Below, in pieces: positions 21,460-30,879 of a stretch of 64,000 bases of DNA. Within the stretch, counting starts at the first letter, position 1, and the number at the start of each line of letters is the position of its first letter. The translations under genes and the position numbers were made by a program. This DNA is from Xanthomonas rydalmerensis (GTDB taxonomy: Bacteria > Pseudomonadota > Gammaproteobacteria > Xanthomonadales > Xanthomonadaceae), in assembly GCF_033170385.1 (NCBI RefSeq), contig NZ_CP126170.1, forward strand, positions 4,364,001 to 4,428,000. The letters run 5' to 3'. Below the pieces are notes generated by a model. The model saw nothing but the letters and a program-made list of their open reading frames with translations, made no database searches and was not told the origin of the DNA.

Positions 21460-23220
21460 TTACAGCAGCACGCGGCGCATGTCCGCCAGCACCTGGCTCA
21501 GGTAGGTGGTGAAGCGCGCGGCCGCGGCACCGTCGATGACGCGGTGGTCGTAGCTCAGCGACAGCGGCAAGAGCAGCTTGGGCGCGAATTCCTTGCCGTT
21601 CCAGACCGGCTGGATCGACGACTTGGACACGCCCAGGATCGCCACTTCCGGCGCATTGACGATCGGGGTGAAGGCGGTGCCGCCGATGCCGCCGAGCGAG
21701 CTGATCGAGAAGCAGCCGCCGCTCATGTCGGCCGGGCCCAGCTTGCCGTCGCGCGCCTTCTTGGCCAGCTCGCCGCTCTCGCGCGCCAGCTCGACCACGC
21801 CCTTCTTGTCCACGTCGCGGATCACCGGCACCACCAGCCCGTTCGGGGTGTCGGCGGCGAAGCCGATGTGGAAGTACTTCTTCAGGGTCAGGTTCTCGCC
21901 GCTGGCATCGAGCGAGGCGTTGAACTCGGGGAACTGCTTCAGCGCCGCGGCGCTGGCCTTGAGCAGGAAGGCGAGCATGGTCAGCTTGATGCCGGCCTTC
22001 TCGTTTTCCTTGTTCAGCGCCACGCGCAGGGCTTCCAGGTCGGTGATGTCGGCCTGCTCGAACTGGGTGACGTGCGGGATCATCGCCCAGTTGCGCGCCA
22101 GGTTGGCGCCGGAGATCTTCTTGATCCGCGACAGCGGCTTGACCTCGACCTCGCCGAACTTGGCGAAGTCCACCTTCGGCCACGGCAGCAGGTTCAGGCC
22201 GTTGCCGCCGGCGGCAGGTGCGGCACCCGCAGCAGCCGGCGCGGCGCCGGACAGCGCCGCCTTGACGTAGCGCTGCACGTCGTCCTTGCTGATGCGGCCG
22301 CCCTGTTCCGAGCCGCTGACCTGGAACAGGTCCACGCCGAGTTCGCGGGCGAACACGCGCACCGCCGGGCTCGCATAGGGCACCTTCTGCGGCAGCACGC
22401 TGTCGGCGTCGAACGCCACCGGCGGGCTGCTCTGGGTGGCGGACGGCGCGGCCGCCTTGGCCGGCGCCGTGGCCTGGACCTGGGCGATTTCGCGCTGGGC
22501 CAGCTTGTCCGGCGCAGAGGAGGTCGGCACCGGCTCGACGCCGCCGCCGGTCTCGGCGCTGGGCTGGATCGCGGGCGCGGACGGTGCGTCGGCATCGCTG
22601 CCGGCCACTTCGATCAGCGCCACCACCTTGCCCTCGGACAGGCTGTCGCCGACCTTGACCTTGATTTCCTTGACCACGCCGGCCACCGACGAGGGCACTT
22701 CCATCGTCGCCTTGTCCGACTCCAGGGTGACCAGGCTCTGGTCCTTCTTGACCGTGTCGCCGACCGCGACCAGCACCTCGATCACCGGCACGTCGCTGTA
22801 GTCGCCGATGTCCGGCACCCGCGCTTCGACCACGCCGCCCGCCGCGGCAGCGGCAGCGGCCGGCGCCGGCTTGACCGCATTCTGCGAGGGTGCGGCGGCC
22901 GGGGCGGCGGCCTGCTGGGCCGGCGCGGGCGTGGCCTTGGCGGCCGCAGGCGCGGCGGGTGCGGCACTGGCGCCACCCTCGGCCACTTCGATCAGCGCCA
23001 CCACCTTGCCCTCGGACAGGCTGTCGCCGACCTTGACCTTGAGTTCCTTGACCACGCCGGCGAACGGCGACGGCACTTCCATCGTCGCCTTGTCCGACTC
23101 CAGGGTGACCAGGCTCTGGTCCTTCTTCACCGTGTCGCCGACGGCCACCAGCACTTCGATTACCGGGACGTCGCTGTAGTCACCGATATCGGGGACAAGT
23201 GCTTCCTTGATTTCGGCCAT
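21460..23220 (-). CDS. aceF: Dihydrolipoamide acetyltransferase (PDH E2), two lipoyl domains
   Basis: 586 residues. Two lipoyl domains (about 1-80 and 120-200), each with LESDKATMEVPS, are separated by Ala/Pro-rich linkers. A peripheral-subunit binding domain follows (about 295-330, ASPAVRVFARELGVDLFQV). The catalytic acyltransferase domain runs to the end, with active-site DHRVIDG near residue 560. It transfers the acetyl group to CoA in the pyruvate dehydrogenase complex. Start at the ATG giving MAEIKEALVPDIG. The two lipoyl-coding stretches are nearly identical to each other and to the one in lpdA. Confidence 0.96.
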   Translation of the reverse strand: MAEIKEALVPDIGDYSDVPVIEVLVAVGDTVKKDQSLVTLESDKATMEVPSPFAGVVKELKVKVGDSLSEGKVVALIEVAEGGASAAPAAPAAAKATPAPAQQAAAPAAAPSQNAVKPAPAAAAAAAGGVVEARVPDIGDYSDVPVIEVLVAVGDTVKKDQSLVTLESDKATMEVPSSVAGVVKEIKVKVGDSLSEGKVVALIEVAGSDADAPSAPAIQPSAETGGGVEPVPTSSAPDKLAQREIAQVQATAPAKAAAPSATQSSPPVAFDADSVLPQKVPYASPAVRVFARELGVDLFQVSGSEQGGRISKDDVQRYVKAALSGAAPAAAGAAPAAGGNGLNLLPWPKVDFAKFGEVEVKPLSRIKKISGANLARNWAMIPHVTQFEQADITDLEALRVALNKENEKAGIKLTMLAFLLKASAAALKQFPEFNASLDASGENLTLKKYFHIGFAADTPNGLVVPVIRDVDKKGVVELARESGELAKKARDGKLGPADMSGGCFSISSLGGIGGTAFTPIVNAPEVAILGVSKSSIQPVWNGKEFAPKLLLPLSLSYDHRVIDGAAAARFTTYLSQVLADMRRVLL

Positions 23221-23440
23221 GCGGGCAACTCCGGCAACTAATGAGGGGGAAACCCCTATTGTGGCGGCCCGCAGCCGCAGCGCCAACCTTTGCCGGGCAA
23301 AAAAGCCCGATCGCCTGCGCGGCGCGCGACTGCCGGCGGACAGTACGCCGGCGCATGTTGCGCGCCCGCGGCGCCAACCGCCGGTGCGCCGCCTTCACGG
23401 AGCCGCCGCTAGGCTCACCGCAGATTTCCGGAGGGCAGGC

Positions 23441-24199
23441 ATGCGGATCCTGGTGCTGTTGATGGCGTTGGCGATGCCGCTGGTCGCCTGGTTCGGGCAA
23501 CGCGGCGCGTTCGGCCCGACCAACGGCGCCATTTCCGACCGCTACCCGACCCTGATCGTCGCCGCCGGCTACGCCTTTGCGATCTGGGGCGTGATCTTCC
23601 TGCTCGACCTGGCCTTCGGCCTGTGGCAATTCAGCGCGCGGCGCCGCCACGGCAGCGCGCTGGCGCAGGTGCGGGCACCGGCCGCGCTGGGCTTCGCGCT
23701 GACCGCGGCGTGGATGCCGGTGTTCTCCCAGCAGCACTTCCTGCTGGCGCTGGCGGTGATCTGGACCGCGCTGGCGGCGATGCTGCTGGCCGCGCTGCGG
23801 CTGTCGCGCGATCGGGCGACCGAACCGGGCCAGACCCTGTGGGCCTGGCTGCCGCTGTCGCTGCATGCCGGCTGGCTGTCGCTGGCGGCGTTCCTGAACA
23901 CCGCGCAGGTGGTCGTGGCCTACCGCTGGCTCTCGACCGAGCGGATGCTGCCGTGGAGCCTGGTGCTGTTCGCGCTGGCGGCGGCGCTGCTGCTGGGCAT
24001 GAACCGGGCGATGCGCGGCAATCTTGCCTATGCGGCGGCGGCGCTGTGGGCGCTGGCCGCGGTCTACGTCAAACAGGCCGACGTCAAACAGGCCGGCAGC
24101 ACGCTCGCCGGTGCGCAGACCGCGGCCTGGGTGGCGCTGCTGCTGGCCGCCGCGCTGGCGCTGCAGACCCTGTGGCTGCGCCTGCGCGCGCGGCGGTGA
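23441..24199 (+). CDS. TspO/MBR-related multi-pass membrane protein
   Basis: 252 residues, ATG preceded by CCGGAGGGCAGGC. Seven or so hydrophobic helices cover nearly the whole chain. The stretch GYAFAIWGVIFLLDLAFGLW and the Trp-rich spacing (AWLPLSLHAGWLSLAAFLNT) resemble the tryptophan-rich sensory / TspO-like extended family. True TspO proteins bind porphyrins and are about 160 residues, so this is a longer relative of unknown role. Divergent from aceF across 220 bases. Family assignment is by pattern only. Confidence 0.6.
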   Translation: MRILVLLMALAMPLVAWFGQRGAFGPTNGAISDRYPTLIVAAGYAFAIWGVIFLLDLAFGLWQFSARRRHGSALAQVRAPAALGFALTAAWMPVFSQQHFLLALAVIWTALAAMLLAALRLSRDRATEPGQTLWAWLPLSLHAGWLSLAAFLNTAQVVVAYRWLSTERMLPWSLVLFALAAALLLGMNRAMRGNLAYAAAALWALAAVYVKQADVKQAGSTLAGAQTAAWVALLLAAALALQTLWLRLRARR

Positions 24200-24263
24200 T
24201 CGATCGGCGCGACGTCAGGGCACCGCCAATCACCTGTTTTTCCCGCACAGCACGCCGTCTCTC

Positions 24264-24329
24264 GTAGGAGCGGCTTCAGCCGCGACAGTGTTGCAGGGAG
24301 CGCCTCGTCGCGGCTGAAGCCGCTCCTAA
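24264..24329. repeat. REP-like inverted pair
   Basis: GTAGGAGCGGCTTCAGCCGC and its inverted partner (GCGGCTGAAGCCGCTCCTAA) separated by about 25 bases. Lies between the TspO-like gene and the convergent glycosylase gene, where such elements often sit. Confidence 0.88.
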
Positions 24330-24361
24330 GCATGTGCCGCCTGAGGGATTGGAGGCGCCCT

Positions 24362-24901
24362 TCAATCACCGGCTGCCGGCGCGCGCAACCAGGGCTGCAG
24401 CTGAGACCACGCCTGCAGCAAGCGCGGCCAGGCGAAGGCGGCATTGGCCGGACTGCTGGAAGGCAGCGCCAGCAGTACCAGCGGCGGATCGCGCAGCGGC
24501 AGTTGCGGCTGCACGAAGCGCGCGAACGCCTGCGCCGCCGCCGCGCCGTTGCAGGCGATGACGCGCAACTGCGGCAACTGCGCGATGCGTTCGGGCAAGG
24601 CATTGGGGACTTCGCTGCCGCGCACGATCGCCGCATCCAGGCTGCCGCGGCGTCGGCACTGGCCGATCACGTCCCACAGGCCGACGCCGGCGGCGTGCAG
24701 CGCCTGCATCCGCGCTTCGGCGTCCAGTGCCACATCGAAACCGCACAGCGCCGCCATCAGTGGCCAGAACCGGTTGCGTGGATGCGCGTAGTAACGCGCC
24801 TGCTGCAACGACGCCGCGCCTGGCATGGAGCCGAGCACCAGCACCCGGCAATCGTCGCGTATCTGCGCGGGCAGACCCTGCAACAGCGGCTGCGTCGTCA
24901 C
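24362..24901 (-). CDS. DNA-deoxyinosine (hypoxanthine) glycosylase, UDG superfamily
   Basis: 179 residues from a GTG at 24901, chosen because family members have about 20 residues before the LGSMPG motif. GTG at 24910 and TTG at 24928 are alternatives. Motif 1 VLVLGSMPGAASLQQARYYAH and the following PRNRFWPLM are diagnostic of the hypoxanthine-DNA glycosylase branch, and the C-terminal motif reads LPSSSPANA. It should remove deaminated bases from DNA. Monocistronic and convergent with the TspO-like gene. Confidence 0.82.
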   Translation of the reverse strand: MTTQPLLQGLPAQIRDDCRVLVLGSMPGAASLQQARYYAHPRNRFWPLMAALCGFDVALDAEARMQALHAAGVGLWDVIGQCRRRGSLDAAIVRGSEVPNALPERIAQLPQLRVIACNGAAAAQAFARFVQPQLPLRDPPLVLLALPSSSPANAAFAWPRLLQAWSQLQPWLRAPAAGD

Positions 24902-25083
24902 GTCGCACACATCAGGATGAACAGCCAAAAGCCTTAAAACCTCGTTATTTCAAGCATCAGGCGCAAGTGCCTGAACGTCGCCTGCATTGGTCCGGCGAGG
25001 GTCGGCGACGATTCATCTTCTCATCGATACGGTGTGCGCGCCCACTCCCGTGGCCCCACAAGAAAAAGATGAGGAGATACCCC

Positions 25084-25716
25084 ATGCGGTCCATTCAGAT
25101 CCTGAGCCTGGCTGTCGTGTCCGCCCTTGCGTTTGCGCCCGCCGCATTCGCACAGGATGCCGATACCGCGTCCGGCAAGCATTTCTCCGTCGTCGGCAGC
25201 GCGACCCTGCTCGACACGCACTCCAAGCCGGCGGCCGGCCTCGACGTCGACGGCGGCCCGGCGCCGACCATCAGCGCCAGCTGGCTGATCAACGACAATT
25301 GGGCGGTCGAACTGTGGGGCGCTGCCGACAAGTTCAACCACCGCGTCAAGGCGGACGGCGTTGGCAAGGTCGGCACCGTCGAACAGCAGCCGATCGCGCT
25401 GAGCGGCCAGTACCACTTCGGCCAGGCGGACAACGTGTTCCGTCCGTTCGTCGGCGTCGGTTACTACGAGTCCAACTTCAGCAACGAGAAGATCGACGCG
25501 CTTGCCGGTACCGGCCAGCACGTGAGCCTGGACACCGCCAAGGGCGCCATCGGCACCGTCGGCGTGGACATGAACATCAACTCCACCTGGTTCGCCCGTG
25601 CCGATGCGCGCTACATGCATTCGCGTCCGGAAGTGAAGGTGGCCGGCGAAGGCACCGGCGAAGACCTGAAGCTGGATCCGTGGCTGTTCAGCTTCGGCGT
25701 CGGCGCGCGCTTCTAA
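25084..25716 (+). CDS. ompW: OmpW family outer-membrane protein
   Basis: 210 residues, ATG after GATGAGGAGATACCCC. Signal peptide (about 1-23, ending AFAQD). OmpW pattern: PAPTISASWLINDNWAVELW, GVGYYESNF, an INSTWFARADARYMH strand and a final FSFGVGARF. OmpW forms an eight-stranded barrel with a hydrophobic channel for small nonpolar compounds. A strong terminator follows, so it is probably monocistronic. The upstream spacer 24902-25083 shows no clear promoter to me. Confidence 0.9.
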   Translation: MRSIQILSLAVVSALAFAPAAFAQDADTASGKHFSVVGSATLLDTHSKPAAGLDVDGGPAPTISASWLINDNWAVELWGAADKFNHRVKADGVGKVGTVEQQPIALSGQYHFGQADNVFRPFVGVGYYESNFSNEKIDALAGTGQHVSLDTAKGAIGTVGVDMNINSTWFARADARYMHSRPEVKVAGEGTGEDLKLDPWLFSFGVGARF

Positions 25717-25739
25717 GCGTTCCGTCTCCAGTGTTTGCG

Positions 25740-25770
25740 CAAACGGGCCCGAAAGGGCCCGTTTGTTTTT
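25740..25770 (+). terminator. Rho-independent terminator after ompW
   Basis: CAAACGGGCCC-GAAA-GGGCCCGTTTG perfect 11-bp stem, followed by TTTTTG. Confidence 0.93.
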
Positions 25771-25859
25771 GTGCGTTCGCTTCACTCGACTCTGCGCTCA
25801 CAATTGCTGGCAGCGCGATCAACAGAAGGTACCGCGTCGCCTTGCAGGCGCGCCCGCCC

Positions 25860-26423
25860 TCAACACGGCGAGCGATCGAAACCGCGGTAGCGATCGAAAC
25901 GGCGCAGGCGCCGCCGCAACAGCCAGGCATAGGCGCAGGCATAACCGAGTAACAAGGCCGCCGCGGCCAGCAGGCTGGCGTGGCTCATCCAGCCCTCGGT
26001 GGGCCAGGCCGCACCATCGACCAGGCTGCGCCAGCCCTGCCACACCCCGGCACCGATGCGCACCGCCACCAGCGCGGTCATGCCCAGCACCAGCCACAGG
26101 TTCGGCGTGTAGTGCAGCCCGTGCGGCAGTGGCTCGAAGCGGGTGGCGACGATGCCGAGCGCACCCAGCAGCACGCCGATACCCCAGCCGGCCAACGCAC
26201 TGATGGCCGCACCGGGCCACCAGTGCGCGGCGATCAGGGCGAAGACCAGCAGCACCACGCTGGACAGCAGCGCCGACCACAGTTGCACTGCGATCAGCCA
26301 ACCGCGCGCCTGACGCCGCGCCGTGCCCACGCGGAACCGCTGCAGCAGCGACAGCGGCAGCAGCACCGCGGTCACCGCCAGCGCGATCACGATCGCCAGC
26401 GGAATGGCCAGCAGCAGCGGCAT
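25860..26423 (-). CDS. Membrane protein, DUF1453-like
   Basis: 187 residues with five or so hydrophobic segments (about 3-28, 42-66, 73-92, 107-127, 149-169). A central basic-to-aromatic stretch TRFEPLPHGLHYTPNLWLVLG followed by VAVRIGAGVW resembles DUF1453/CcdC-like proteins. The link is by pattern only. The start is 13 bases downstream of the metQ stop, so it is probably the last gene of the metNIQ unit. Confidence 0.6.
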   Translation of the reverse strand: MPLLLAIPLAIVIALAVTAVLLPLSLLQRFRVGTARRQARGWLIAVQLWSALLSSVVLLVFALIAAHWWPGAAISALAGWGIGVLLGALGIVATRFEPLPHGLHYTPNLWLVLGMTALVAVRIGAGVWQGWRSLVDGAAWPTEGWMSHASLLAAAALLLGYACAYAWLLRRRLRRFDRYRGFDRSPC

Positions 26424-26436
26424 GCGTGTGGGCCGA

Positions 26437-27240
26437 TCAGAACGCGGGCAACACCGCGCCCTGGTACTTGCGCTGGATGAAGGCCTTCACTTCCGGGCTG
26501 GTCAACGCCTTGGCCAGCTTCTGCACGCGCGGATCGTCCTTGTTGTCGGCACGCGCGACCAGGAAGTTCACGTATGGCGAATCCTTGCTCTCGATCGCCA
26601 GCGCGTCGCGGGTGGGATTGAGTCCGGCGTCGAGCGCGTAGTTGGTGTTGATCAGCGCCAGGTCGACCTGGTCCAGCACCCGCGGCAGCATCGCCGAATC
26701 CAGCTCGCGGAACTTCAGCTGCTTGGGATTGGCGACGATGTCGCGCTGGGTGGACAGCGCATTGCGCGGGTCCTTGAGCTTGATGACCCCGGCCTTGTCC
26801 AGCAGGATCAGCGCGCGGCTGTTGTTGCTGGGGTCGTTGGGGATCACCACGTCGGCGCCCTGCGGCAGTGCGTCCAGCGACTTGTAGCGGCGCGAATAAG
26901 CGCCGAACGGCTCGATGTGCACGCCGACTACGGTGACCAGATCGCTCTTGCGGTCGCGGTTGTAGGCCTGCAGGTAGGGCTCGGTCTGGAAGTAGTTCAC
27001 GTCGATCTGCTTCTGCACCACCTGGTCGTTGGGCTGCACGTAGTCGTTGAACACGCGCACGTCCAGGGTCACGCCCTGCTGTTCCAGCATCGGCTTGACC
27101 ACCTCCAGGATCTCGGCGTGCGGCACCGCGGTGGCGGCGACGCTGAGGTGGTCGCTGGCGGCGCCGGCATCGGGCTTGCCGCAACCGCCGAGGGCGAGCA
27201 CGGCGCTGGCGAGCAGGAGGCGGAACGGGAATCGGGTCAT
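26437..27240 (-). CDS. metQ: Methionine ABC transporter substrate-binding lipoprotein
   Basis: 267 residues. Lipoprotein signal with lipobox LALGGC (Cys20), so anchored to a membrane. NlpA/MetQ family features are clear: TAVPHAEILEVVKPMLEQQG, a DYVQPNDQVVQKQIDVNYFQ stretch, then TEPYL, IPNDPSNNSRALILL and NTNYALDAGLNP. It captures D/L-methionine for MetNI. Encoded 226 bases downstream of metI, with a degenerate REP-like stretch in the gap. Start at the ATG giving MTRFPFRLLLAS. The upstream extension lacks signal-peptide character. Confidence 0.95.
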   Translation of the reverse strand: MTRFPFRLLLASAVLALGGCGKPDAGAASDHLSVAATAVPHAEILEVVKPMLEQQGVTLDVRVFNDYVQPNDQVVQKQIDVNYFQTEPYLQAYNRDRKSDLVTVVGVHIEPFGAYSRRYKSLDALPQGADVVIPNDPSNNSRALILLDKAGVIKLKDPRNALSTQRDIVANPKQLKFRELDSAMLPRVLDQVDLALINTNYALDAGLNPTRDALAIESKDSPYVNFLVARADNKDDPRVQKLAKALTSPEVKAFIQRKYQGAVLPAF

Positions 27241-27350
27241 GGCAGGTATCCGGAAAACGTGGGGAAGGAGAAGGGCAGCGACCAGCTCTGTCAGCACGCT
27301 AGCAGACCCGGCCTCGCTCTGCGGCGAAAGACCTTAGATTGCGTCGTGTT

Positions 27351-27450
27351 GTGGGAGCGACGCTCGTGTGCGCTTGCAGGTCAGCCGTGACCGCGCTACC
27401 GCCAGCGGTCGCAGCTGATCCCGCAAAGGGACAAGAGCCGCTCCTACGAC
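27351..27450. repeat. Degenerate REP-like element
   Basis: Outer arms GTGGGAGCGAC and GCCGCTCCTAC are recognisable, but the cores have diverged. An inner pair around CCGCTACCGCCAGCGG can also fold. It sits between metI and metQ and could separate expression of the binding protein from the importer core. Confidence 0.45.
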
Positions 27451-27466
27451 GACAACCAGGAGGACA

Positions 27467-28162
27467 TCAGCGCCGGCTGTAATGCGCGACCAGGCGGTCG
27501 CCGAGCATCTGCAGCGCCTGCACCAGCAGCAGCAGGATCACCACCGTCACCAGCGCCACGTCGGCATGCGAGCGCTGGTAGCCGTCGCGGTAGGCCAGGT
27601 CGCCGAGGCCGCCGGAACCGATCGCGCCGCCCATCGCGGTGAAGCCGATCAGGGCGATGGTGGTCACCGTGGCGCCGGCGATCAGGCCCGGCCGCGCTTC
27701 CGGCAGCAGCACCCGCGTCACCAGTTGCCAGGTGGTCGCGCCCATCGCCAGGCTAGCCTCGACCACGCCGCGGTCCACTTCGCGCAGTGCGGTCTCCACC
27801 AGCCGCGCGTAGAACGGCGCCGCACCCACCACCAACGGCAGGATCGCGCCGCGCACGCCCAGCGAGGTGCCCATCGCCCACAGCGTCAGCGGGATCATCG
27901 CGATCATCAGGATGATGAAGGGCACCGAGCGCAGCACGTTGATGACCAGCGCCAGGCCGCCGTACAGCAGCGGCTTCTGGTGGGTCTGGCGCGGGCCGGT
28001 CAGGAACAGCAGCACACCCAGCGGCAGGCCGATCAGCAGGGTCAGCGGCAGCGAGCCGCCGAGCATCAGCAGGGTGTCGACGGTGGCGCGGCCGATCTCG
28101 CTCCACTTGCCGGCATCGAGATTGCGGAAGAAGCCGGCGGCGGCGGTGGCGAACGGGCTCAT
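27467..28162 (-). CDS. metI: Methionine ABC transporter permease
   Basis: 231 residues with five membrane helices. The MetI-type EAA loop reads [20 protein letters not shown] and then PEARPG, near residues 140-165. Begins [14 protein letters not shown]. The start overlaps the metN stop by four bases. It forms the membrane channel of the MetNI importer. Confidence 0.95.
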   Translation of the reverse strand: MSPFATAAAGFFRNLDAGKWSEIGRATVDTLLMLGGSLPLTLLIGLPLGVLLFLTGPRQTHQKPLLYGGLALVINVLRSVPFIILMIAMIPLTLWAMGTSLGVRGAILPLVVGAAPFYARLVETALREVDRGVVEASLAMGATTWQLVTRVLLPEARPGLIAGATVTTIALIGFTAMGGAIGSGGLGDLAYRDGYQRSHADVALVTVVILLLLVQALQMLGDRLVAHYSRR

Positions 28163-29166
28163 CGGCGCAGCTCCTGCACATGCACGCCGGCGGCGACGAA
28201 GGCGGCCTGCGCCGCATCCATGTCGCCACCGACCAGGGCCACGGTCAGTTGGCCGTAAGGGGTGTCCTTGATCCGGTCGATGCGCCCGGACAGGATGTTG
28301 TAGTCCACCGCGGTGGCGCGGGCGATGCGCCCGAGCAGCGGCGCGTAGGTGTCGGTGCCGAGGAAGGTCAGCCGCAGGATGCGCCCGTCCACCGCGGTGA
28401 GGTCGCGGTACAGCTCGGCCTCGTCGACGTGTTCGGCCTCGGAGACGAAGCGCTTGGTGGTCGGATGCTGCGGATGCAGGAACACCTCGGTGACCGGCCC
28501 ACTCTCGACCAGGCGCCCGGCGTCGAGCACCGCCACGCGGTCGCAGACGCGGCGGATCACTTCCATCTCGTGGGTGATCAGCACGATGGTCAGGCCCAGT
28601 TCGCGGTTGATCTGCGCCAGCAGCGCCAGCACCGAGGCGGTGGTCTGCGGATCCAGCGCGCTGGTGGCCTCGTCGCACAGCAGGATCCGCGGGCGCGTGG
28701 CCAGGGCGCGGGCGATGCCGACGCGCTGCTTCTGCCCGCCCGACAGCTGCGCCGGATACTTGCCGGCATGCGCGGCCAGCCCCACCCGCTCCAGCAGTTC
28801 GGCCACCCGCGCGTCGATCTCCGCGCGCGGTGTGCCGGCCAGTTCCAGCGGGAACGCGACGTTGCCGGCGACCGTGCGCGAGGACAGCAGGTTGAAGTGC
28901 TGGAAGATCATGCCCACGCGCTGGCGCAGTGTGCGCAGCCCGGCGCGATCCAGCGCGGTGACGTCCTCGCCGTCGATGATCAGGCGGCCGCCGCTGGGCT
29001 CCTCGAGCCGGTTGATCAGCCGGATCAGGGTCGACTTGCCGGCGCCGGAATGGCCGATGATGCCGAACACCTCGCCGGCGTCGATGCGCAGGTCGAGCGG
29101 ATGCAGCGCCACGACCGGCTGGCCGGCGACGGAATAGGACTTGTGCAGGCGCTCGAACTGGATCAA
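28159..29166 (-). CDS. metN: Methionine ABC transporter ATPase
   Basis: 335 residues, starting with an unusual TTG ([13 protein letters not shown]). No ATG is available in frame nearby and the length fits the family. Walker [10 protein letters not shown] lies near residue 38, signature LSGGQKQR near 140, and Walker [13 protein letters not shown] near 160. The C-terminal regulatory NIL/ACT-like domain (about 255-335) is the methionine-sensing part. First gene of the metNIQ operon. I see no SAM riboswitch in the 104 bases upstream. Confidence 0.95.
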   Translation of the reverse strand: MIQFERLHKSYSVAGQPVVALHPLDLRIDAGEVFGIIGHSGAGKSTLIRLINRLEEPSGGRLIIDGEDVTALDRAGLRTLRQRVGMIFQHFNLLSSRTVAGNVAFPLELAGTPRAEIDARVAELLERVGLAAHAGKYPAQLSGGQKQRVGIARALATRPRILLCDEATSALDPQTTASVLALLAQINRELGLTIVLITHEMEVIRRVCDRVAVLDAGRLVESGPVTEVFLHPQHPTTKRFVSEAEHVDEAELYRDLTAVDGRILRLTFLGTDTYAPLLGRIARATAVDYNILSGRIDRIKDTPYGQLTVALVGGDMDAAQAAFVAAGVHVQELRR

Positions 29167-29270
29167 CGCGCGGAACCGGCAGCGACGGGGGGCGCAAAGC
29201 CTAGCAGGCCAAGATGGCGTGCGTTATTCCATTCGATTCTAACGTAGGCGCGCATCGCAGCCGGCTACGA

Positions 29271-30167
29271 CTACGGCCGCGCCTGCGGCGGCGGATGCGC
29301 CACCGCGCGGATCCGCTCGCGGTGCAGCAGATACAGGCCGCTGGCGACGATGATCGCCCCGCCCACCCAGGTCCAGGCGTCGGGCAGCTTGCGCCACAGC
29401 AGCCAGTCCCAGGGAATCACCCACAGCAGGCCGCTGTACTCCAGCGGCGCGACCAGCGAGGCGTCGCCGCGGCGGAACGCCTGGGTCAGCGCCACCTGGC
29501 CCAGCGCCCCGGCCAGGCCCATGCCGGCGATCCAGCCGGTGTCGGCCGGGCGCAGCGGGGTCCAGTCCGGCAGCGCCAACGCGCCGGCGCCCAGCGCCAT
29601 GATCAGCAGGAACCACACTACCAGCGACTGCGACGTGTCGGTGCGCGCCAGCAGGCTGACCAACACCGAGGCGACCGCATAGGCCACGGCCGCCAGCAGC
29701 ACCATCAGCCCCGGCAGCGAGACGAACCCATCCATGCCGGGGCGCAGCACCACCAGCACGCCGACCAGGCCGACGCCGATCGCCGCCCAGCGCCGCGGAC
29801 CCACGTACTCGCCGAGCAGCGGCACCGACAGCGCCGCCACCAGCAGCGGGGCGACGAAGTAGATGGTGTAGGCGGTGGACAGCGGCAGGCTGCGCAAGGC
29901 CCAGGCGAAGCAGCCGATCATGGCGATGCCGAGCACGCCGCGCAGCAGGTGCAGCCCCCAGCGCACCGGCCAGATCGCATGCGGCCCGGCGCTGGCCAGC
30001 ACCCACACCAGCACGAACGGCAGCGAGGCGCCGCCGCGCAGCGCCGCGACCTGCAGCGCCGGATAGTGCGTGCTGAGCTGCTTCATGGACGCATCCATCA
30101 GCGAAAAGAACGCGACCGCGGCGATCATCCACGCGGCGGCTGCGGCATTGGAACGGGAGGTGGGCAT
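29271..30167 (-). CDS. EamA/DMT family transporter
   Basis: 298 residues from the ATG giving MPTSRSNAAAAAW. A start at 30215 would add 16 polar residues and neither has a good ribosome site. Ten predicted membrane helices in two homologous halves, each with the EamA pattern (AFFSLMDASMKQLSTHYPAL early; GALGQVALTQAFRRGDASLV and PLEYSGLLWVIPWDWLLW late). DMT exporters of this type move amino acids, nucleosides or other metabolites. The substrate cannot be told. Confidence 0.87.
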   Translation of the reverse strand: MPTSRSNAAAAAWMIAAVAFFSLMDASMKQLSTHYPALQVAALRGGASLPFVLVWVLASAGPHAIWPVRWGLHLLRGVLGIAMIGCFAWALRSLPLSTAYTIYFVAPLLVAALSVPLLGEYVGPRRWAAIGVGLVGVLVVLRPGMDGFVSLPGLMVLLAAVAYAVASVLVSLLARTDTSQSLVVWFLLIMALGAGALALPDWTPLRPADTGWIAGMGLAGALGQVALTQAFRRGDASLVAPLEYSGLLWVIPWDWLLWRKLPDAWTWVGGAIIVASGLYLLHRERIRAVAHPPPQARP

Positions 30168-30216
30168 CGGCGCATTATCGCCGCGATCGGCGCTGGGCGT
30201 GGTGCCGGAGGACATC

Positions 30217-30301
30217 GCGTCGGGACTGAAGTCCCTCCCACATGGCTCCGGCCGGCGTGCCGGCCGATGCCGCCTCCTGTGGAAGCGTCTTCAGTCGCGA
30301 C
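30217..30301. repeat. REP-like pair, diverged
   Basis: GTCGGGACTGAAGTCCCTCCCAC followed about 35 bases later by GTGGAAGCGTCTTCAGTCGCGAC. This is a variant subfamily with a GGGACTGAAGTCCC core. Located in the 229-base spacer upstream of yajQ. Confidence 0.7.
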
Positions 30302-30396
30302 GCGCGGCACCGACCAACGCACGGCATTGCGCACATGCACGTCCCCACGCGCCGCCCGCACGTTCTACGATAGGCATCTTTGCCGAGGACCCGCCC

Positions 30397-30879
30397 ATGC
30401 CTTCCTTCGATATCGTTTCCGAAGTCGACAAGCACGAACTGACCAATGCCGTCGACCAGGCCAACCGCGAGCTGTCGACGCGTTTCGACTTCAAGGGCGT
30501 GGAGGCCAAGTTCGAGCTGGACGACCAGGTCATCACGCAGTCCGCGCCCAGCGATTTCCAGGTCAAGCAGATGACCGACATCCTGCGCGCGCGCCTGCTG
30601 GCCCGCGGCATCGACGTGCGCTGCCTGGAGTTCGGCGACGTGGAGACCAACCTGGCCGGCGCGCGGCAGAAGATCACCGTCAAGCAGGGCATCGAGCAGA
30701 AGCTGGGCAAAAAGATCGTGGCCTCGCTCAAGGAGGCCAAGCTGAAGGTGGAAGCGCAGATCAACGGCGACAAGCTGCGGGTCAGCGGCAAGAAGCGCGA
30801 CGACCTGCAGGACGCGATCGCGCTGCTGAAGAAGAGCGATTTCGAGCTGCCGCTGCAGTTCGACAACTTCCGCGACTGA
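30397..30879 (+). CDS. yajQ: YajQ family nucleotide-binding protein
   Basis: 160 residues, full length. Starts MPSFDIVSEVDKHELTNAVD and contains the conserved STRFDFKGVEAKFELDD, then KITVKQGIEQKLGKKIV and the final QFDNFRD. Two ferredoxin-like halves bind nucleotides. In X. campestris the orthologue (XC_3703) is a cyclic di-GMP receptor affecting virulence. That function is known from the family, not shown here. Monocistronic. Confidence 0.95.
   Translation: MPSFDIVSEVDKHELTNAVDQANRELSTRFDFKGVEAKFELDDQVITQSAPSDFQVKQMTDILRARLLARGIDVRCLEFGDVETNLAGARQKITVKQGIEQKLGKKIVASLKEAKLKVEAQINGDKLRVSGKKRDDLQDAIALLKKSDFELPLQFDNFRD

Noticed and set aside
29167..29270. SAM riboswitch or MetJ boxes upstream of metN
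   Set aside because: No stem arrangement of a SAM aptamer and no repeated AGACGTCT-like boxes are visible in the spacer.
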